A stretch of 64,000 bases of DNA from Erinaceus europaeus (lineage: Eukaryota; Chordata; Mammalia; Eulipotyphla; Erinaceidae), in contig NC_080168.1 in the NCBI RefSeq assembly GCF_950295315.1, forward strand, positions 1,295,073 through 1,359,072. Direction: 5' to 3'. Positions 1-9,658 of this stretch are shown here, piece after piece. The notes under the pieces are model-generated. The model made no database searches and was not told where the DNA came from. It worked only from the letters and a program-made list of their open reading frames with translations. Position 1 is the first letter of the stretch. Each line of letters starts with the position of its first letter. A program made the translations under genes and the position numbers.

Positions 1-26
1 AGAGAGAGAGAGAGAGAGAGAGAGAC
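1..26. repeat. (AG)n microsatellite, cut by window start
   Basis: A pure AG dinucleotide run opens the window and continues beyond its left edge. It may be the tail of a SINE, because hedgehog SINE tails are often followed by GA or CT tracts. Confidence 0.85.
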
Positions 27-103
27 AGGACCCAGGCTGGAACCAGGAGCCTCAGGTGTTCAAGTCCTGTGCTCGGCCACCTGAGAAAATTTCCCAGCTG
101 AGT

Positions 104-250
104 TGTCCCTCCCTCCCTTCCTCCCTCCCTTCCTCCCTTCCTCCCTTCCTTCCTTCCTTCCTTCCTTCCTTCATTCCTCCTTCCCTCCCTCCCTCCCTTC
201 TTTCTTTCTTTCTTTCTTTCTCTCTCTCTTTTCTTCCTCCTCCTCCTTTT
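104..250. repeat. Pyrimidine-rich (TTCC/CCCT)n tract
   Basis: An almost pure C/T stretch of TCCC, TTCC and TTTC units runs here, followed by TCC triplets. The open frames across it are proline/serine/leucine artefacts of the repeat and not a gene. Confidence 0.85.
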
Positions 251-269
251 CTTCCTCCTCCTCGTCCTC

Positions 270-1110
270 CATTTATTTACTGTTATTGTTGTTATCAGAC
301 CAACTATGGCAGACAGACAGACAGACAGAGGAAGACACCACGGCACCCAAGCTCCCCTCAGCGCGGTGGGGAGGGGCTGGCAGCAAAGCATGTTGCCTCC
401 CACCCACCCCCCATTTTGGATCAGGGATGTTGTATTTCCTCCAGAGTCTGCCTCCTAAGCGCCAGTAGAGACAAAACTGATTTGTCTGCAGGTCAGTGAG
501 TAAGTGGATGACTCAGACTACTGAGCCAGCCCCCACCTCTGGACTTTCCATTGTACATCCTTAAAAGAGAGAGACGAGGGAGGGAGAGAGAGAGAGGAGC
601 AAGCAGAGGGACGCGGTGGCACTGCCCCGCCGTGCACGGAGCTCTCCCCGGTGTTCCCGGTGTCCCTGTGCTGTGTCTGGCTCCTGACCCAGGGTCCGAG
701 CAGGTAGAATCACACTGCTGGGTGACCCGTCACCGGCTCCACATTCTTGACAGTAACTTTGTCAGCGAATCAAAGACAGTACGATCCTCATTGCACTTTA
801 AACAAGGTATTTACTTATCCACTTACTTGCCAGAGGGAGAAAGAGAGGAGGACAAGAGGCCTCAGCCCTGTGGTGCCCCGGGTCAGGCCCCTATGGGTGA
901 GAATCTGGTGGCACTAGTACTCTTCCTTGGAATAAATTTGCTAGGATTCCCCCCCACACCCCATTTTTGCCTTACTACTCCCGAGAGGGATTACTCTGTG
1001 AGTTCACATTTTGTTTATTCTTCAGAAATTTTCAAAAGTGTTGGATTTGATGTTGTCTTCTCATCCATTCATTTCTGCTCTGATCTTTAAATTTACTTTT
1101 GTTTATTTTA
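270..1110. other. Intergenic stretch with no recognised gene
   Basis: I see no exon with splice sites and no protein similarity here. There are short GA-rich stretches near 560-600 and 835-860 that may be decayed SINE parts. Confidence 0.5.
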
Positions 1111-1118
1111 ATGTTTAC

Positions 1119-1324
1119 TTTTTTAGATATTTTATTTATTTGTTAGATAGAGACAGAGAGAAATTAAGAAGGGGGAGAGTGAAAGAGAAGAGAAAGAGAG
1201 ACACCTGCTGACCTGCTTCACCACTCTTGAAGCTTCCCCCCTGCAGATGGGACCAGGTGCTTGAACCTGGGTCCTTGTGCACTGTAACGTGTGCGCTTAA
1301 GTAGCTGCACCACTGCCTGACCCC
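1119..1324 (-). mobile_element. tRNA-derived SINE (hedgehog type), reverse
   Basis: On the minus strand this reads as a tRNA-like head, a conserved 'CCCACCTGCAG'-type core and a GA/T-rich tail, the layout shared by other SINE copies in the window. Confidence 0.75.
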
Positions 1325-1329
1325 TTTTT

Positions 1330-1610
1330 TAAATTAAGTAATTATTATTTTAAAATATTTACTCCCTTTTGCTGCCCTTGTTGTTTTATTGTTGTAGTTA
1401 TTATTGTTGTTGTTATTGATGTCATCGTTGTTAGATAGGACAAAGAGAAATGGAGAGAGGAGGGGAGACAGAGAGGGGGAGAGACCTGCTTCACCGCCTG
1501 TGAAGCGATTCCCCTGCAGGTGGGGAGCCGGGGACTCAAACCGGGATCCTTAGGCCGATCCTTGTGCTTTGCGCCATGTGCATTTAACCCGCTGCACTAC
1601 CGCCCGACTC
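1330..1610 (-). mobile_element. Full-length hedgehog tRNA-derived SINE, reverse
   Basis: The reverse complement starts with 'GAGTCGGGCGGTAGTGCAGC', the same head as copies at 21101 and 25090. It carries the 'CTGCAGGGGAATCGCTTCAC' core and ends in the CAA/AATAA tail shared with them. Confidence 0.9.
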
Positions 1611-1632
1611 ACATAATTAATTTTTTACCATC

Positions 1633-1728
1633 AAAGCCCTGCTCAGCTCTGGCATATTGTGGTGCAGGGGATTGAACCTGGGACTTTGAAGCCTCAGGCA
1701 TGAGAATCTGTTTGCAGAACCATGATGC
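1633..1728 (-). mobile_element. Short SINE, second family, reverse
   Basis: The reverse complement contains 'ATGCCTGAGGCTTCAAAGTC' then 'CAGGTTCAATCCC' and 'CAGAGCTGAGCAGGGCT'. This second SINE type recurs at 39190, 58780 and 63900. Confidence 0.75.
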
Positions 1729-1735
1729 CACCCTC

Positions 1736-2209
1736 CCCCCCCCCCCCGCATCTTAATTCACCATCACTTAGCACGCAGGGCAGTTCCCCCCTCCCCTGCC
1801 TTTCTGAAGTGGGCATTAAGTTGCTGTTCATATGATGCCATGTTCTTCTCTGGCTGCCGCTCATGCTCCAGGCACCTCCCACCCTGGCCCTTCCCAGCGA
1901 TGCCTGGAAACCCTCCTCTTTAACCTCGCCAAGTGCCCTTCCCACCACAGCCAGTCCACCCCAGCTTGCTTTCCACAGTCCCTGCTTCTCACTAGGGCCA
2001 CACGCCCCCAGCCCCCACAGCCGGTGTCCTGAGGTGGAGTGGCCTCCGGGTGCACTTACTGCCTAGTGAGCTGGGCTCAGCTCTGCTGCTGTGTTATGTG
2101 ACACTGTCCCCTCATGGTGCTGGCTCAGCGTGAGGAGGGGGAGGAGTTGAGGGGGCCCCAGATTTGGAGGGAACACACCACTCACATGCCTGCCTCTCCT
2201 GCTCTCCAG
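1736..2209. other. Probable intron or 5' region of the Gal3ST gene
   Basis: After a C-run at 1734-1748 there is unique sequence with no recognised exon. The N-terminal membrane-anchor exon of the sulfotransferase should lie upstream. I could not find a hydrophobic, splice-bounded exon for it here. Confidence 0.4.
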
Positions 2210-2999
2210 TTCCCATCAGGGAGCCTTGCCCCAGCCCTCCCAGCCCACGCATCACCCTTCACAGCATCCCCGGATGCTAAGTGACCCCCATGCTGGACTG
2301 GACATGGAACTCAGGGGGGCTGGGCCTCTGAGCACCCTGGAGGAGACTCCTCAGCCTGTCTTGGGGAGCCTCAAGAGCCGTCAGCCCAGCCTGCAAGGGC
2401 ACATGCCCGGTGGGAAGCAGGACCCAAGGCCTGCCATCCCCATGGTCGACACTGACTGCAGTGACCCTGCCTGGGCCCTGGACGCCTTGTCCAGTCCCTG
2501 GGCATCAAGGTCAGGAACCCTCCCCAGCCGAGTGCCTGGAGGAGGGTGGGGTGCCCGCCGACACAATTCTCCCCCAGGCACAGCTGGACCGGAAAGGAGC
2601 CCCAGCCATGCCTTGAGCCCAATGCCCGGGATGCCTGGGACCCCCTGGGACAGTATCCACACATGGTGCAGAGGGCAGGTGCACGCCCAGTACCCCTCTG
2701 GAGCAGCTCCCGGCATCAGCTCCCCCAGCCTCTCCAGCCCGGCCCCTGGCGCCCCCGGCTGCCAGCCTAGGACTCACGTGTTCTTCCTGAAGGTGCACAA
2801 GAGTGCCAGCAGCACCATCGCCAACATCCTGTTCCGCTTTGGGGACGAGCATGGCCTACGCTTCGCCATGCCAGCCGGGGGGGCCCCCCACTTCTTCTAC
2901 CCCCGGCCCTTCCAGGCCAGCTTCGTGGAGGGCTTCTCGCATGACCCGGGCCCAGGGTTCCACATCATGTGCCAGCACATGAGGTTCCAGCCCTCGGAG
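2210..2999 (+). CDS. Galactose-3-O-sulfotransferase family gene, exon with 5'-PAPS site (partial gene)
   Basis: Gal3ST enzymes are Golgi type II membrane proteins that transfer sulfate from PAPS to the 3-OH of terminal galactose on glycans or glycolipids. The 3' part of this exon (from about 2770) encodes the 5'-phosphosulfate-binding segment 'FLKVHKSASST', then 'FGDEHGLRFAMPAG' and 'FHIMCQHMRF'. The family norm is LKTHK(T/S), so the T to V change is unusual. A pyrimidine-rich acceptor ends at 2209 and the exon ends at GAG|gtgagt in phase 0. The frame is open upstream as a long proline-rich stem of about 185 codons with no membrane segment, so the anchor exon is missing from view. An in-frame ATG at 2274 is an alternative start. 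Residues resemble GAL3ST4 (DEHGLRFA, FQAS) while the chromosomal region fits GAL3ST2, so I leave the symbol open. Confidence 0.7.
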
Positions 3000-3238
3000 G
3001 TGAGTCTCGGGTCTGGGCACCCCAGTACCCTGGAGGAGAGCAAGGTGGGGATGGTAGGCAGGGCACAGGGGCACTCTCGGGCGATGCTCCTATCCTGGAC
3101 CAGGACCAGTGCTGGGTCTGCACTGGGGGAGCCCTATTTCTAGAATGCACGTGGGGAGCACAGCCCACAGGGACGACCAGGGGTGACCAGGGCGGCCTGG
3201 ACCGGGGCCTTCAGTGACCAGCAGGGGGGTGCCCCCAG

Positions 3239-4099
3239 GTGCGGCGAGTGCTGCCTCCCGACACCTTCTACTTCACCATCCTGCGCGACCCCGCGCGCGT
3301 GCTCGAGTCCGCCTTCTCCTACTACAAGGCCAGCTCGCCCTTCGCGCGCGCCCGCGGCCTGGGCGACTTCCTGGCGCGGCCCGGCGCCTTCTACGACCCG
3401 CGGAGGTCGGACGCCCACTACGGCCGCGACCTGCAGGCCTTCGACCTGGGCCTGGTGCGCCCCAGCCGGAGGGCCCACCCCGGGGTGCGCTCCCCGCGCC
3501 ACCTGCGCGCCCTGGTGCGCGCCGCGGCCGCGCGCTTCCCGCTGGTGCTGATCGCCGAGCACCTGGACGCGTCGCTGGTGCTGCTGGGCCGCGCGCTGTG
3601 CTGGCCGCCGGCCGCCCTGGTGGCCTTTCCCGCCAACCGGCGCGCCGCCTTCGCCCGCCAGCCGCTGCCCCCGGCCATGGCGCGCAGGGCCCGCGCCTGG
3701 AGCGCGCTCGACTGGGCGCTGTACTCGCACTTCAACCGCACCCTGTGGGCGCGCCTGGACGCCCTGGGCCCCGGGGTGCACGCCGAGGTGGCCGCCCTGC
3801 GCCGGCTGCGGGCGCGGTGGGCGCGCACCTGCCTGGTCGGGGGAGGCGCCGCGCTGCCCGGGGGCGCCCTGCGGGACCCGCAGCTCACGCCGCTCAGCCA
3901 CGGCCTGGCGCCCATCCTGGGGTATGCGCTGCGCCCCGGCCTGGGGCCCCGAGTGCGGCGCACCTGCCGCGCGTTGGCCACCCCCGAGCTGCAGTACGCG
4001 CGCCGCCTCTACCGGCGCCAGTTCCCGGGGTCGCTCGGGGGGGTCAGAACTGGGTCAGAACTAGGGTCAGGGAGACAGCTCAGCCGGCCAGAACGCTAA
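3239..4099 (+). CDS. Galactose-3-O-sulfotransferase family gene, terminal catalytic exon
   Basis: This is the large last coding exon, joined in phase 0 to the exon ending at 2999 (acceptor cccccag|GTG). It encodes the 3'-phosphate-binding segment 'TFYFTILRDP' followed by 'LESAFSYYK', then 'LVLIAEHLDASLVLL', 'SALDWALYSHFNRTLWARL' and 'ATPELQYARRLYRRQFPG', all in the family's order. An N-glycosylation sequon (NRT) is present. The exon is extremely GC- and CpG-rich, making the middle unusually rich in Arg and Ala. The last roughly 12 residues before TAA come from a SINE inserted at about 4063, so the native C-terminus has been replaced. There are no internal stops and the reading frame looks intact. 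It is clearly Gal3ST family; whether it is the GAL3ST2 orthologue or an extra paralogue is unresolved. Confidence 0.8.
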   Translation: MRRVLPPDTFYFTILRDPARVLESAFSYYKASSPFARARGLGDFLARPGAFYDPRRSDAHYGRDLQAFDLGLVRPSRRAHPGVRSPRHLRALVRAAAARFPLVLIAEHLDASLVLLGRALCWPPAALVAFPANRRAAFARQPLPPAMARRARAWSALDWALYSHFNRTLWARLDALGPGVHAEVAALRRLRARWARTCLVGGGAALPGGALRDPQLTPLSHGLAPILGYALRPGLGPRVRRTCRALATPELQYARRLYRRQFPGSLGGVRTGSELGSGRQLSRPER

Positions 4100-4285
4100 G
4101 CTCCAGGCCCCAAGTTCAAGCCCCAGCACCTCCCACACTGTGAGGCTGCAGCCGACCAGGGCCCTAGTCCTTTCTCTCCGGTTCATCAAAGAAATGAATC
4201 TTTGAAAGGTTCAATCCCCAGCACCACCGTATAAGCCAGAGCTAAGCAGTGCGCTAGTCTCCTCTCTGTCAAATAAATGTCAAAA
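4063..4285 (+). mobile_element. SINE providing the Gal3ST stop codon and a poly(A) signal
   Basis: The head 'GGGAGACAGCTCAGCCGGCC' and the 'AAGTTCAAGCCCCAGCACC' block match the tRNA-like SINE family. The in-frame TAA at 4097-4099 lies inside it. Its tail supplies AATAAA at 4272-4277, which could serve the Gal3ST transcript. Confidence 0.75.
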
Positions 4286-4364
4286 AGAACTGCATTTTCT
4301 GGCATTGATTACAGGATTTGGTGTTATAGAAACCCCGAATAGCTATGAAGTGATTCTCTTTTAA

Positions 4365-4535
4365 AAATATGAATGATGTCACCACACATAGGCAGCCAGC
4401 TCTGGCCCCCAGTCCCTCCCTGCAGGGGTGAAGCTTCACGAGTGGTGAAGCAGGGCGGCAGGTATCTGTCTTTCTCCCTATCTCCCCATCCTCTCTCAGC
4501 TTCTCTCTGTTCTATCAAATAAAATAGAAAGGTGG
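4365..4535 (+). mobile_element. SINE fragment
   Basis: It contains the shared core 'CCCTGCAGGGGTGAAGCTTC' and the pyrimidine-rich tail ending in 'TCTATCAAATAAAATAG'. Confidence 0.7.
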
Positions 4536-4719
4536 GGGGAGGAAAAATGGCCAGTGGGATTGGTGGATTCGTAGTGCTGGCACCAAGCCCCAGTGATAAC
4601 CCTGGTTGGGAATTATATGTATATGATCTTTGACAAAACAGAACCTTCAGGGACTTCAGTCAGAGGGGAAAGTAGCAGCTTCAGGCCTCTTTCTCACCAC
4701 TCAGATCCAGCCTCCTGGC

Positions 4720-4950
4720 CATCTTTGCTGGAGAGAGGGGACTGTCACTGGACATGGGTTCAAACCCCTGGGCTCCACCTGCAGGGCGGTCACTTCACAA
4801 GTGGTGAAGCAGGTCTGCAGGTGTCTCCCTACTTTCCCCTCCTCTCTCAATTTCTCTCTGTCCTATCACAGAAAATAGAGGCCACTGGGAGGAGTGGATT
4901 CACAGTGCCAGCACTGAGCCCCAGAGATAATCCTGGTGGCAACAAAAAGA
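4720..4950 (+). mobile_element. SINE fragment, diverged
   Basis: It contains 'GGTTCAAACCCCTGGGCTCC', the 'CACCTGCAGGGCGGTCACTT' core and the 'TCTCTCTGTCCTATC' tail. It abuts the 27-bp minisatellite. Confidence 0.7.
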
Positions 4951-4957
4951 AACTCCC

Positions 4958-5670
4958 ATGGTCACTGTCCCCCTGTCCCTCCCTGTGGTCACTGTCCCCC
5001 TGTCCCTCTTCATGGTCACTGACCCCCTGTCCCTCCCTGTGGTCACTGACCCCCTGTCCCTCCCTGTGGTCACTGTCCCCCTGTCCCTCCCTGTGGTCAC
5101 TGTCCCCCTGTCCCTCCCTGTGGTCACTGTCCCCCTGTCCCTCTTCATGGTCACTGACCCCCTGTCCCTCCCTGTGGTCACTGACCCCCTGTCCCTCCCT
5201 GTGGTCACTGTCCCCCTGTCCCTCCCTGTGGTCACTGACCCCCTGTCCCTCCCTGTGGTCACTGTCCCCCTGTCCCTCTTCATGGTCACTGACTCCCTGT
5301 CCCTCCCTGTGGTCACTGACCCCCTGTCCCTCCCTGTGGTCACTGTCCCCCTGTCCCTCCCTGTGGTCACTGTCCCCCTGTCCCTCCCTGTGGTCACTGG
5401 CCCCCTGTCCCTCCCTGTGGTCACTGGCTCCCTGTCCCTCCCTGTGGTCACTGACCCCCTGTCCCTCCCTGTGGTCACTGGCTCCCTGTCCCTCCCTGTG
5501 GTCACTGGCCCCCTGTCCCTCTTCATGGTCACTGGCTCCCTGTCCCTCCCTGTGGTCACTGGCCCCCTGTCCCTCTTCATGGTCACTGGCTCCCTGTCCC
5601 TCCCTGTGGTCACTGGCCCCCTGTCCCTCTTCATGGTCACTGGCTCCCTGTCCCTCCCTGTGGTCACTGT
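4958..5670. repeat. 27-bp minisatellite upstream of AQP12 (~26 units)
   Basis: The tandem unit contains GTGGTCACTG and CCCCCTGTCCC. It repeats about 26 times, with variants ending in CTTCATG instead of CCCTGTG, and decays to about 5745. The 27-bp period keeps frames open on both strands, giving 9-residue repeat ORFs with no other sign of coding. Its end lies about 200 bp before the AQP12 ATG, so it sits in the probable promoter or 5' region. Confidence 0.95.
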
Positions 5671-5950
5671 CCCCCCCATCCCTCTCCATGGTCACTGTTC
5701 CCCCATCGCTCCCCATGGTCACTGGCCCCGTCCCTCTTCATGGTCACTGCTGCTGTCCAGGCAGTGGGGCAGCAAGGTCCTGGCTGAGCCTGCCAGGGCT
5801 GGGAGTGCAGCTCTGCTCTGGGTAGCGGCCAGTGGGCAGTGGCACAGGTGTGTGTGTTCCCAGGCCTGGCCGGCAGGTGTGTCCTCCTGGGCCGCCACAC
5901 CCTCCTGGCCGCCTACGTAGCTCAGCCCCTTCTTGCCGGCACGGGCAGCC

Positions 5951-6557
5951 ATGGCCGGCCTCAACGTGTCGCTGGGCTTCTTCTTGGCGACCTTCTCGCT
6001 GTGCCAGGCGGCCCGGTGGGCGGCGGAGGCCCTGCTGCCCGCGGGCGCCTGGGCCAGCTTCGCGCGGGAGGCAGTGGGCGCTGCGCAGCTGGGGGCCTGC
6101 TGCCTGGAGCTGCGGGCGCTGGCGGAGCTGGGCCCGTGGGCGGGCGGCGCGGGGCCAGATGTAGCACTCACGCTGCTCTTTCTGCTGCTGCTGGCTCACG
6201 GGGCCACGCTGGACGCCTCCTGGGCCAACCCGTCTGTGGCTCTGCAGGACTTCCTGCTGGCCAGCGGCTCCCCGGTGGGCCTGCTGCGGCAGCTGGCGGC
6301 CCAGGCGCTGGGGCTGTGGGCGGCGGGGCTGCTGACGGCCCGCGTGTGGGCCTGGGAGCTCAGCACCCCACACCTGCTGCAGGGCCTCATGGCCCAGCAC
6401 TGCGGCTCCACCCTGCACACCTCTGTGGCCCATGGTGCCCTGCTGGAGGGTGGGGGCACCCTGCTCCTGCACCTGGCGCTGCTGCGGCTGCGGACCAGCC
6501 TGACCGTCTACAGGGTGCCCGTCCTGGCCGCGCTGACCACCGCCCTGGCCTACGCCG
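5951..6557 (+). CDS. AQP12: Aquaporin-12, exon 1
   Basis: AQP12 is an unorthodox (superaquaporin) channel of intracellular membranes, known from pancreatic acinar cells. The ATG at 5951 begins 'MAGLNVSLGFFLATFSLC', the conserved N-terminus. This exon encodes residues 1-202 with several hydrophobic membrane segments (for example 'ALTLLFLLLLAHG'). The first pore motif is NPS at residues 93-95 (human has NPT; most aquaporins NPA). Exon 1 also includes the 'VGAAQLGACCLE' stretch known from rodent AQP12 and absent from the human protein. It ends in phase 1 at GCC G|gtgagc. The 5'UTR is not delimited. Confidence 0.95.
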
Positions 6558-7160
6558 GTGAGCCCCTCCCCCGCCTCCCCTACCCCCTGCCCCAGCCTGC
6601 CCCCGTCTCTGACCTAACGGAGCCCAGCTGGCCAGGAACAGGGGGTCAAGGCTGTCTGTGGTTCCCAGGACAACTCCCCATCCTACCCCCGTGCTTTTGG
6701 CCAGGGGTGCTCTCCGGCGTCTCCCAGCACTATGGGCTCTCTGTCTTCTCTCTCTCTCTCTCCATCTCCTCCCCCAGTCCTCCCCATTTCTGTCTCTTGG
6801 AGATTGTCCTCAGGGTGGAGAGTGGGCAGGAAATGGCTGGTGAGATGGTCCTGGACTGCAGAGGCAGGAGTCAGACATTGGTGTGTCCCAGGAGGGACTG
6901 TGTCCTGGCTGGTCACTGATCCAGGAACATGTCCTAGGCTGAGTGGTCCTGGCCTCGTCCCCACAGCTCCCAGGACCCAGCTGTGCTTGGCAATGCTTGC
7001 AAGGGACAGAGAGGTGGCCCAGGACCCTGTGGGTATCCTGGCTGGGTACCTGGTGTCAGGAGGTGTCCTGGGTCCTTGTGTGGGGATAGGGGATGGCCTG
7101 GGTCCCTGTCTGGGGACGGGAGGTGGCCTGGTCCCCACGAGCCTGAACCCCCCCCTCCAG
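6558..7160 (+). other. AQP12: AQP12 intron 1
   Basis: The intron runs from gtgagc to ccctccag. It has a CT-rich tract near 6738-6775 and repeated 'GGTGGCCTGGGTCCCTG'-like phrases near 7060-7130. I see no other gene. Confidence 0.85.
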
Positions 7161-7277
7161 TGGGTCCCTTCACATCTGCCTTCTTCAACCCTGCACTGGC
7201 TGCCTGGCTCACCTTCACCTGCTCGGGCCACACCTGGTGGGAGTATGTGCAGGTGTACTGGTTGGGCCCCCTGGCAG
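7161..7277 (+). CDS. AQP12: Aquaporin-12, exon 2
   Basis: This exon encodes residues 203-241, including 'GPFTSAFFNPALAA' with the second pore motif NPA at residues 212-214, then 'YVQVYWLGPLAG'. The acceptor is ctccag|TGGGTC and the donor CTGGCAG|gtgagt, phase 1 in and out. The length of 117 nt keeps the frame. Confidence 0.95.
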
Positions 7278-8257
7278 GTGAGTCAAGGGGGGTTGCTGAG
7301 TGGGCGTTGGCCAGGGAGGGGACTAGAGGAGCTCATGGGAGTGCTACAGGGAGGAGTGGGGCTGATTTATTTGGGGGCCTCTGGTGCTATGGGGGTGAGA
7401 TTCCTGAAGCCAAGAGGAAGCCAGGCTGAGCCCTCCGGCAAGGCCTGGGCTGCCCTGCTGAGCACCGTTTTCCCTGTAGCATCCGGTGGGTGATGGGAGC
7501 AGCAGACAGGGGGTCTGGGTGGGGGTCTCCACACACACTGGGAGAACCCAGACCTCCCAACTGTCACCCAGTCTTCTCTGAAGCAGGAGGTGCCAGCCCA
7601 GAGCTTCATCCAGTAGCCAGCGGGCCCAGGGCCCAGGGCCCCCCTCAGGAGCCGAGCTCTGTGACCCTCACTGAGGGGACGAGAGGTCCTGGGGCCCCAT
7701 CCCAAGTCAAGTCCTTCAAGGCCCTCCTCCCTGTGACTAGGACACCCAGGTCCCTGATCCAGAGGTCTGGGCAGAAGTGGGGAATAGGAGCCAGTGAGGA
7801 CACCCAACTTCAAGTCCTGCTCTGCCCAACCTAGCCTCCTTCACGCCTCACGCCCTGCAGCCCCCACCCCCCAAAAACTAAAAAAAAAACCACAAACAGG
7901 TATCCAGTTCACCCTGCTAGCCAACCCCTCCAGGACGAAGTGGAGGTGTTTGCTGCCCCAGGGAATGTCCTAGAATTCTCAGTTCCCTCTGGCCCAGCCC
8001 AGCCTAGAGGGGAAGCTGTGAAGGACTGAAGACGTGGCCCCTTCTCCCCTCACCCACAGTCCCCCAAATGGCATGATCTGCCATCTGTCTGGTGTGACCC
8101 CGTCCCCTCAGGGGTCACAGGGCCACCGGCCGGGGTGGGCAGAGGCTGCCCTGGCATGCATGGGGCGGCCCAGTGGGTGCAGGAAGCAGGCAGGTGCAGC
8201 CTGGAGCACGTCCCTGTGCAGAGCCCCTGCTGCAGCCTGCCTGGCCTGTCTGTGCAG
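7278..8257 (+). other. AQP12: AQP12 intron 2
   Basis: An approximately 980-bp intron of unique sequence with an A-run near 7880-7890 and no recognised gene or full SINE. Confidence 0.8.
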
Positions 8258-8457
8258 GCATGCTGCTGGCTGTCCTGCTCTACCACGGCCACCTCCCACG
8301 CCTCTTCCAGAGGAACCTCATCTACAGTCAGAAGAGCAAGTACCGCAGCCCCAGAGTCAGGCCGGCCCCGGGGCTCGCAGAACCCCAGACGCCTGCGGGG
8401 GGTCCTCGGGGCCGGGACCTGGGGTGCCGGGGGTCAGGCCGGGTTGGCGACCGCTGA
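8258..8457 (+). CDS. AQP12: Aquaporin-12, exon 3 with stop
   Basis: The acceptor is ctgtgcag|GCATG. The exon encodes the last membrane segment ('MLLAVLLYHG') and the cytosolic tail 'LPRLFQRNLIYSQKSKY' conserved in AQP12, ending at TGA 8455-8457. The complete protein is 307 aa against about 290-295 in human and mouse, the extra length lying in the C-terminal tail. Assembly from three exons gives an intact frame. Confidence 0.95.
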
Positions 8458-8561
8458 GTTCTGGCCAAACCTGCTGCCCTGTGGTCAGGGGGTTGGACCC
8501 CAGGATCTGCCTGATCTGGGAGACAGGCTTGCACTCCCTTCCTCCACGAGAACCATCTATC

Positions 8562-8567
8562 AATAAA
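8562..8567 (+). promoter_or_regulatory. AQP12: AQP12 poly(A) signal AATAAA
   Basis: A canonical AATAAA lies 105 bp after the AQP12 stop, with a T/G-rich stretch about 70-90 bp downstream. It is the nearest plausible 3' end. Confidence 0.75.
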
Positions 8568-8589
8568 AAGGGGACCAGCCTGACCCCAC

Positions 8590-9629
8590 AGAGGCTTCTG
8601 AAATGACGGGCAGGCTGGCTTGAGCCCCACATGGTCTTGCTCCACTGTTGTTGACAGCACGCAAGGCTGAGGAGGGGCCAGGGCTGCCCAAGGTTGTGTG
8701 TGGGGGGGGGGTTTCCTGGGCTCTGGTGTGAAGGGATCAGACTTCTCAAGGGGGGTCTTGAGATAAGGTGACATGTGGATAGGACATCTTTGTCTTGAGC
8801 TTCAGGGTCTGGGGGCCCCGGGGTGGGGGGGAGGGAAGCAGCTCCATTTGTGGTCTGTCTTGGTTCTGGAGCTCCGTGACTAGGGACAGCATGATGGTGG
8901 TTGGGGACACTGGGGCAGTGGTGGGAGCCCAAGGCTGCGGGGGAGAGGATGGACATAGGACCCCGCTCACCAGCACACAGGCTCGTAGCCCCAGGTCCAC
9001 AAGACAGGAAACCCTGGCCCTTGCCAACCTTCACTGAGGAGCCCAGGACCCTGCAGATCTGTGGGGGAACCAGCCCTTTGCTTCCCAAAGACCAGACCTT
9101 ATCCAGAAACTTCCACCCAAGCTCAAGATTGCAGAGTCCCTGTGCTGGGGGTTGGATGCCCCCTCCAGAGTTCGAGGCCCCACAGCAGTCTCTGGTGAGA
9201 AGGAATGAGGGGGCAGGAGGTAATTCTGAGAGCCATTCTCTGGAGGACAGTGCACAGGATTGTGGCCTCCTGGCCCGGGGTCTGGGAGAGGAAGAAGCCC
9301 CATGTCCATGTCATTCTACTAAGCATCCCCGTCAGGGCAGCTGCGTGGCCTGAGGCCCAGCTCTCCCCTCCCAGAAGTGACCATAGGGGTGGGCACGGCC
9401 ACGGACAGGACCAGACTCTGGCCCTGTGAGCCCTCCAAGGTCCACGAGAGAATCTGGAGAGAAACTTCCAGAAATAGGAGCAGGGCAGCGCAGAGCACAG
9501 GAACAGGCCTGGGGTGAGGACCAGCCAGCACCCCTGCAGTGGGGACCAGCCCTGACGCCTCCCCCTGTGACCAGATGAGCCCATCCCCTGCCCCCTGCCC
9601 ACCGGGCACAGAAGAAGCATCACAAGCAG
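8590..9629. other. Intergenic stretch between AQP12 and KIF1A
   Basis: Unique GC-rich sequence with no exon, tRNA or SINE that I recognise. It contains a G-run at 8702-8711. Confidence 0.55.
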
Positions 9630-9652
9630 CTAGAGTTGCACACAGAACCACG

Positions 9653-9658
9653 TTTACT
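9653..9658 (-). promoter_or_regulatory. KIF1A: Candidate KIF1A poly(A) signal AGTAAA
   Basis: On the minus strand GAGTAAACG is followed within 10 nt by the GU-rich TTCTGTGTG. AGTAAA is a common variant hexamer. No AATAAA in the right orientation lies between here and the stop codon. Confidence 0.45.

Noticed and set aside
2226..2273. TTG at 2226 as a start codon for the sulfotransferase
   Set aside because: TTG is not a normal eukaryotic start, and a splice acceptor precedes it. The real start is probably in an unseen upstream exon or at ATG 2274.
3140..3981. Minus-strand ORFs opposite the sulfotransferase exon
   Set aside because: Shadow frames caused by the very high GC content of that exon.
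4847..5920. Repeat ORFs of 259-410 codons upstream of AQP12
   Set aside because: A 27-bp period keeps all frames open on both strands; no start context, splice signal or protein similarity.
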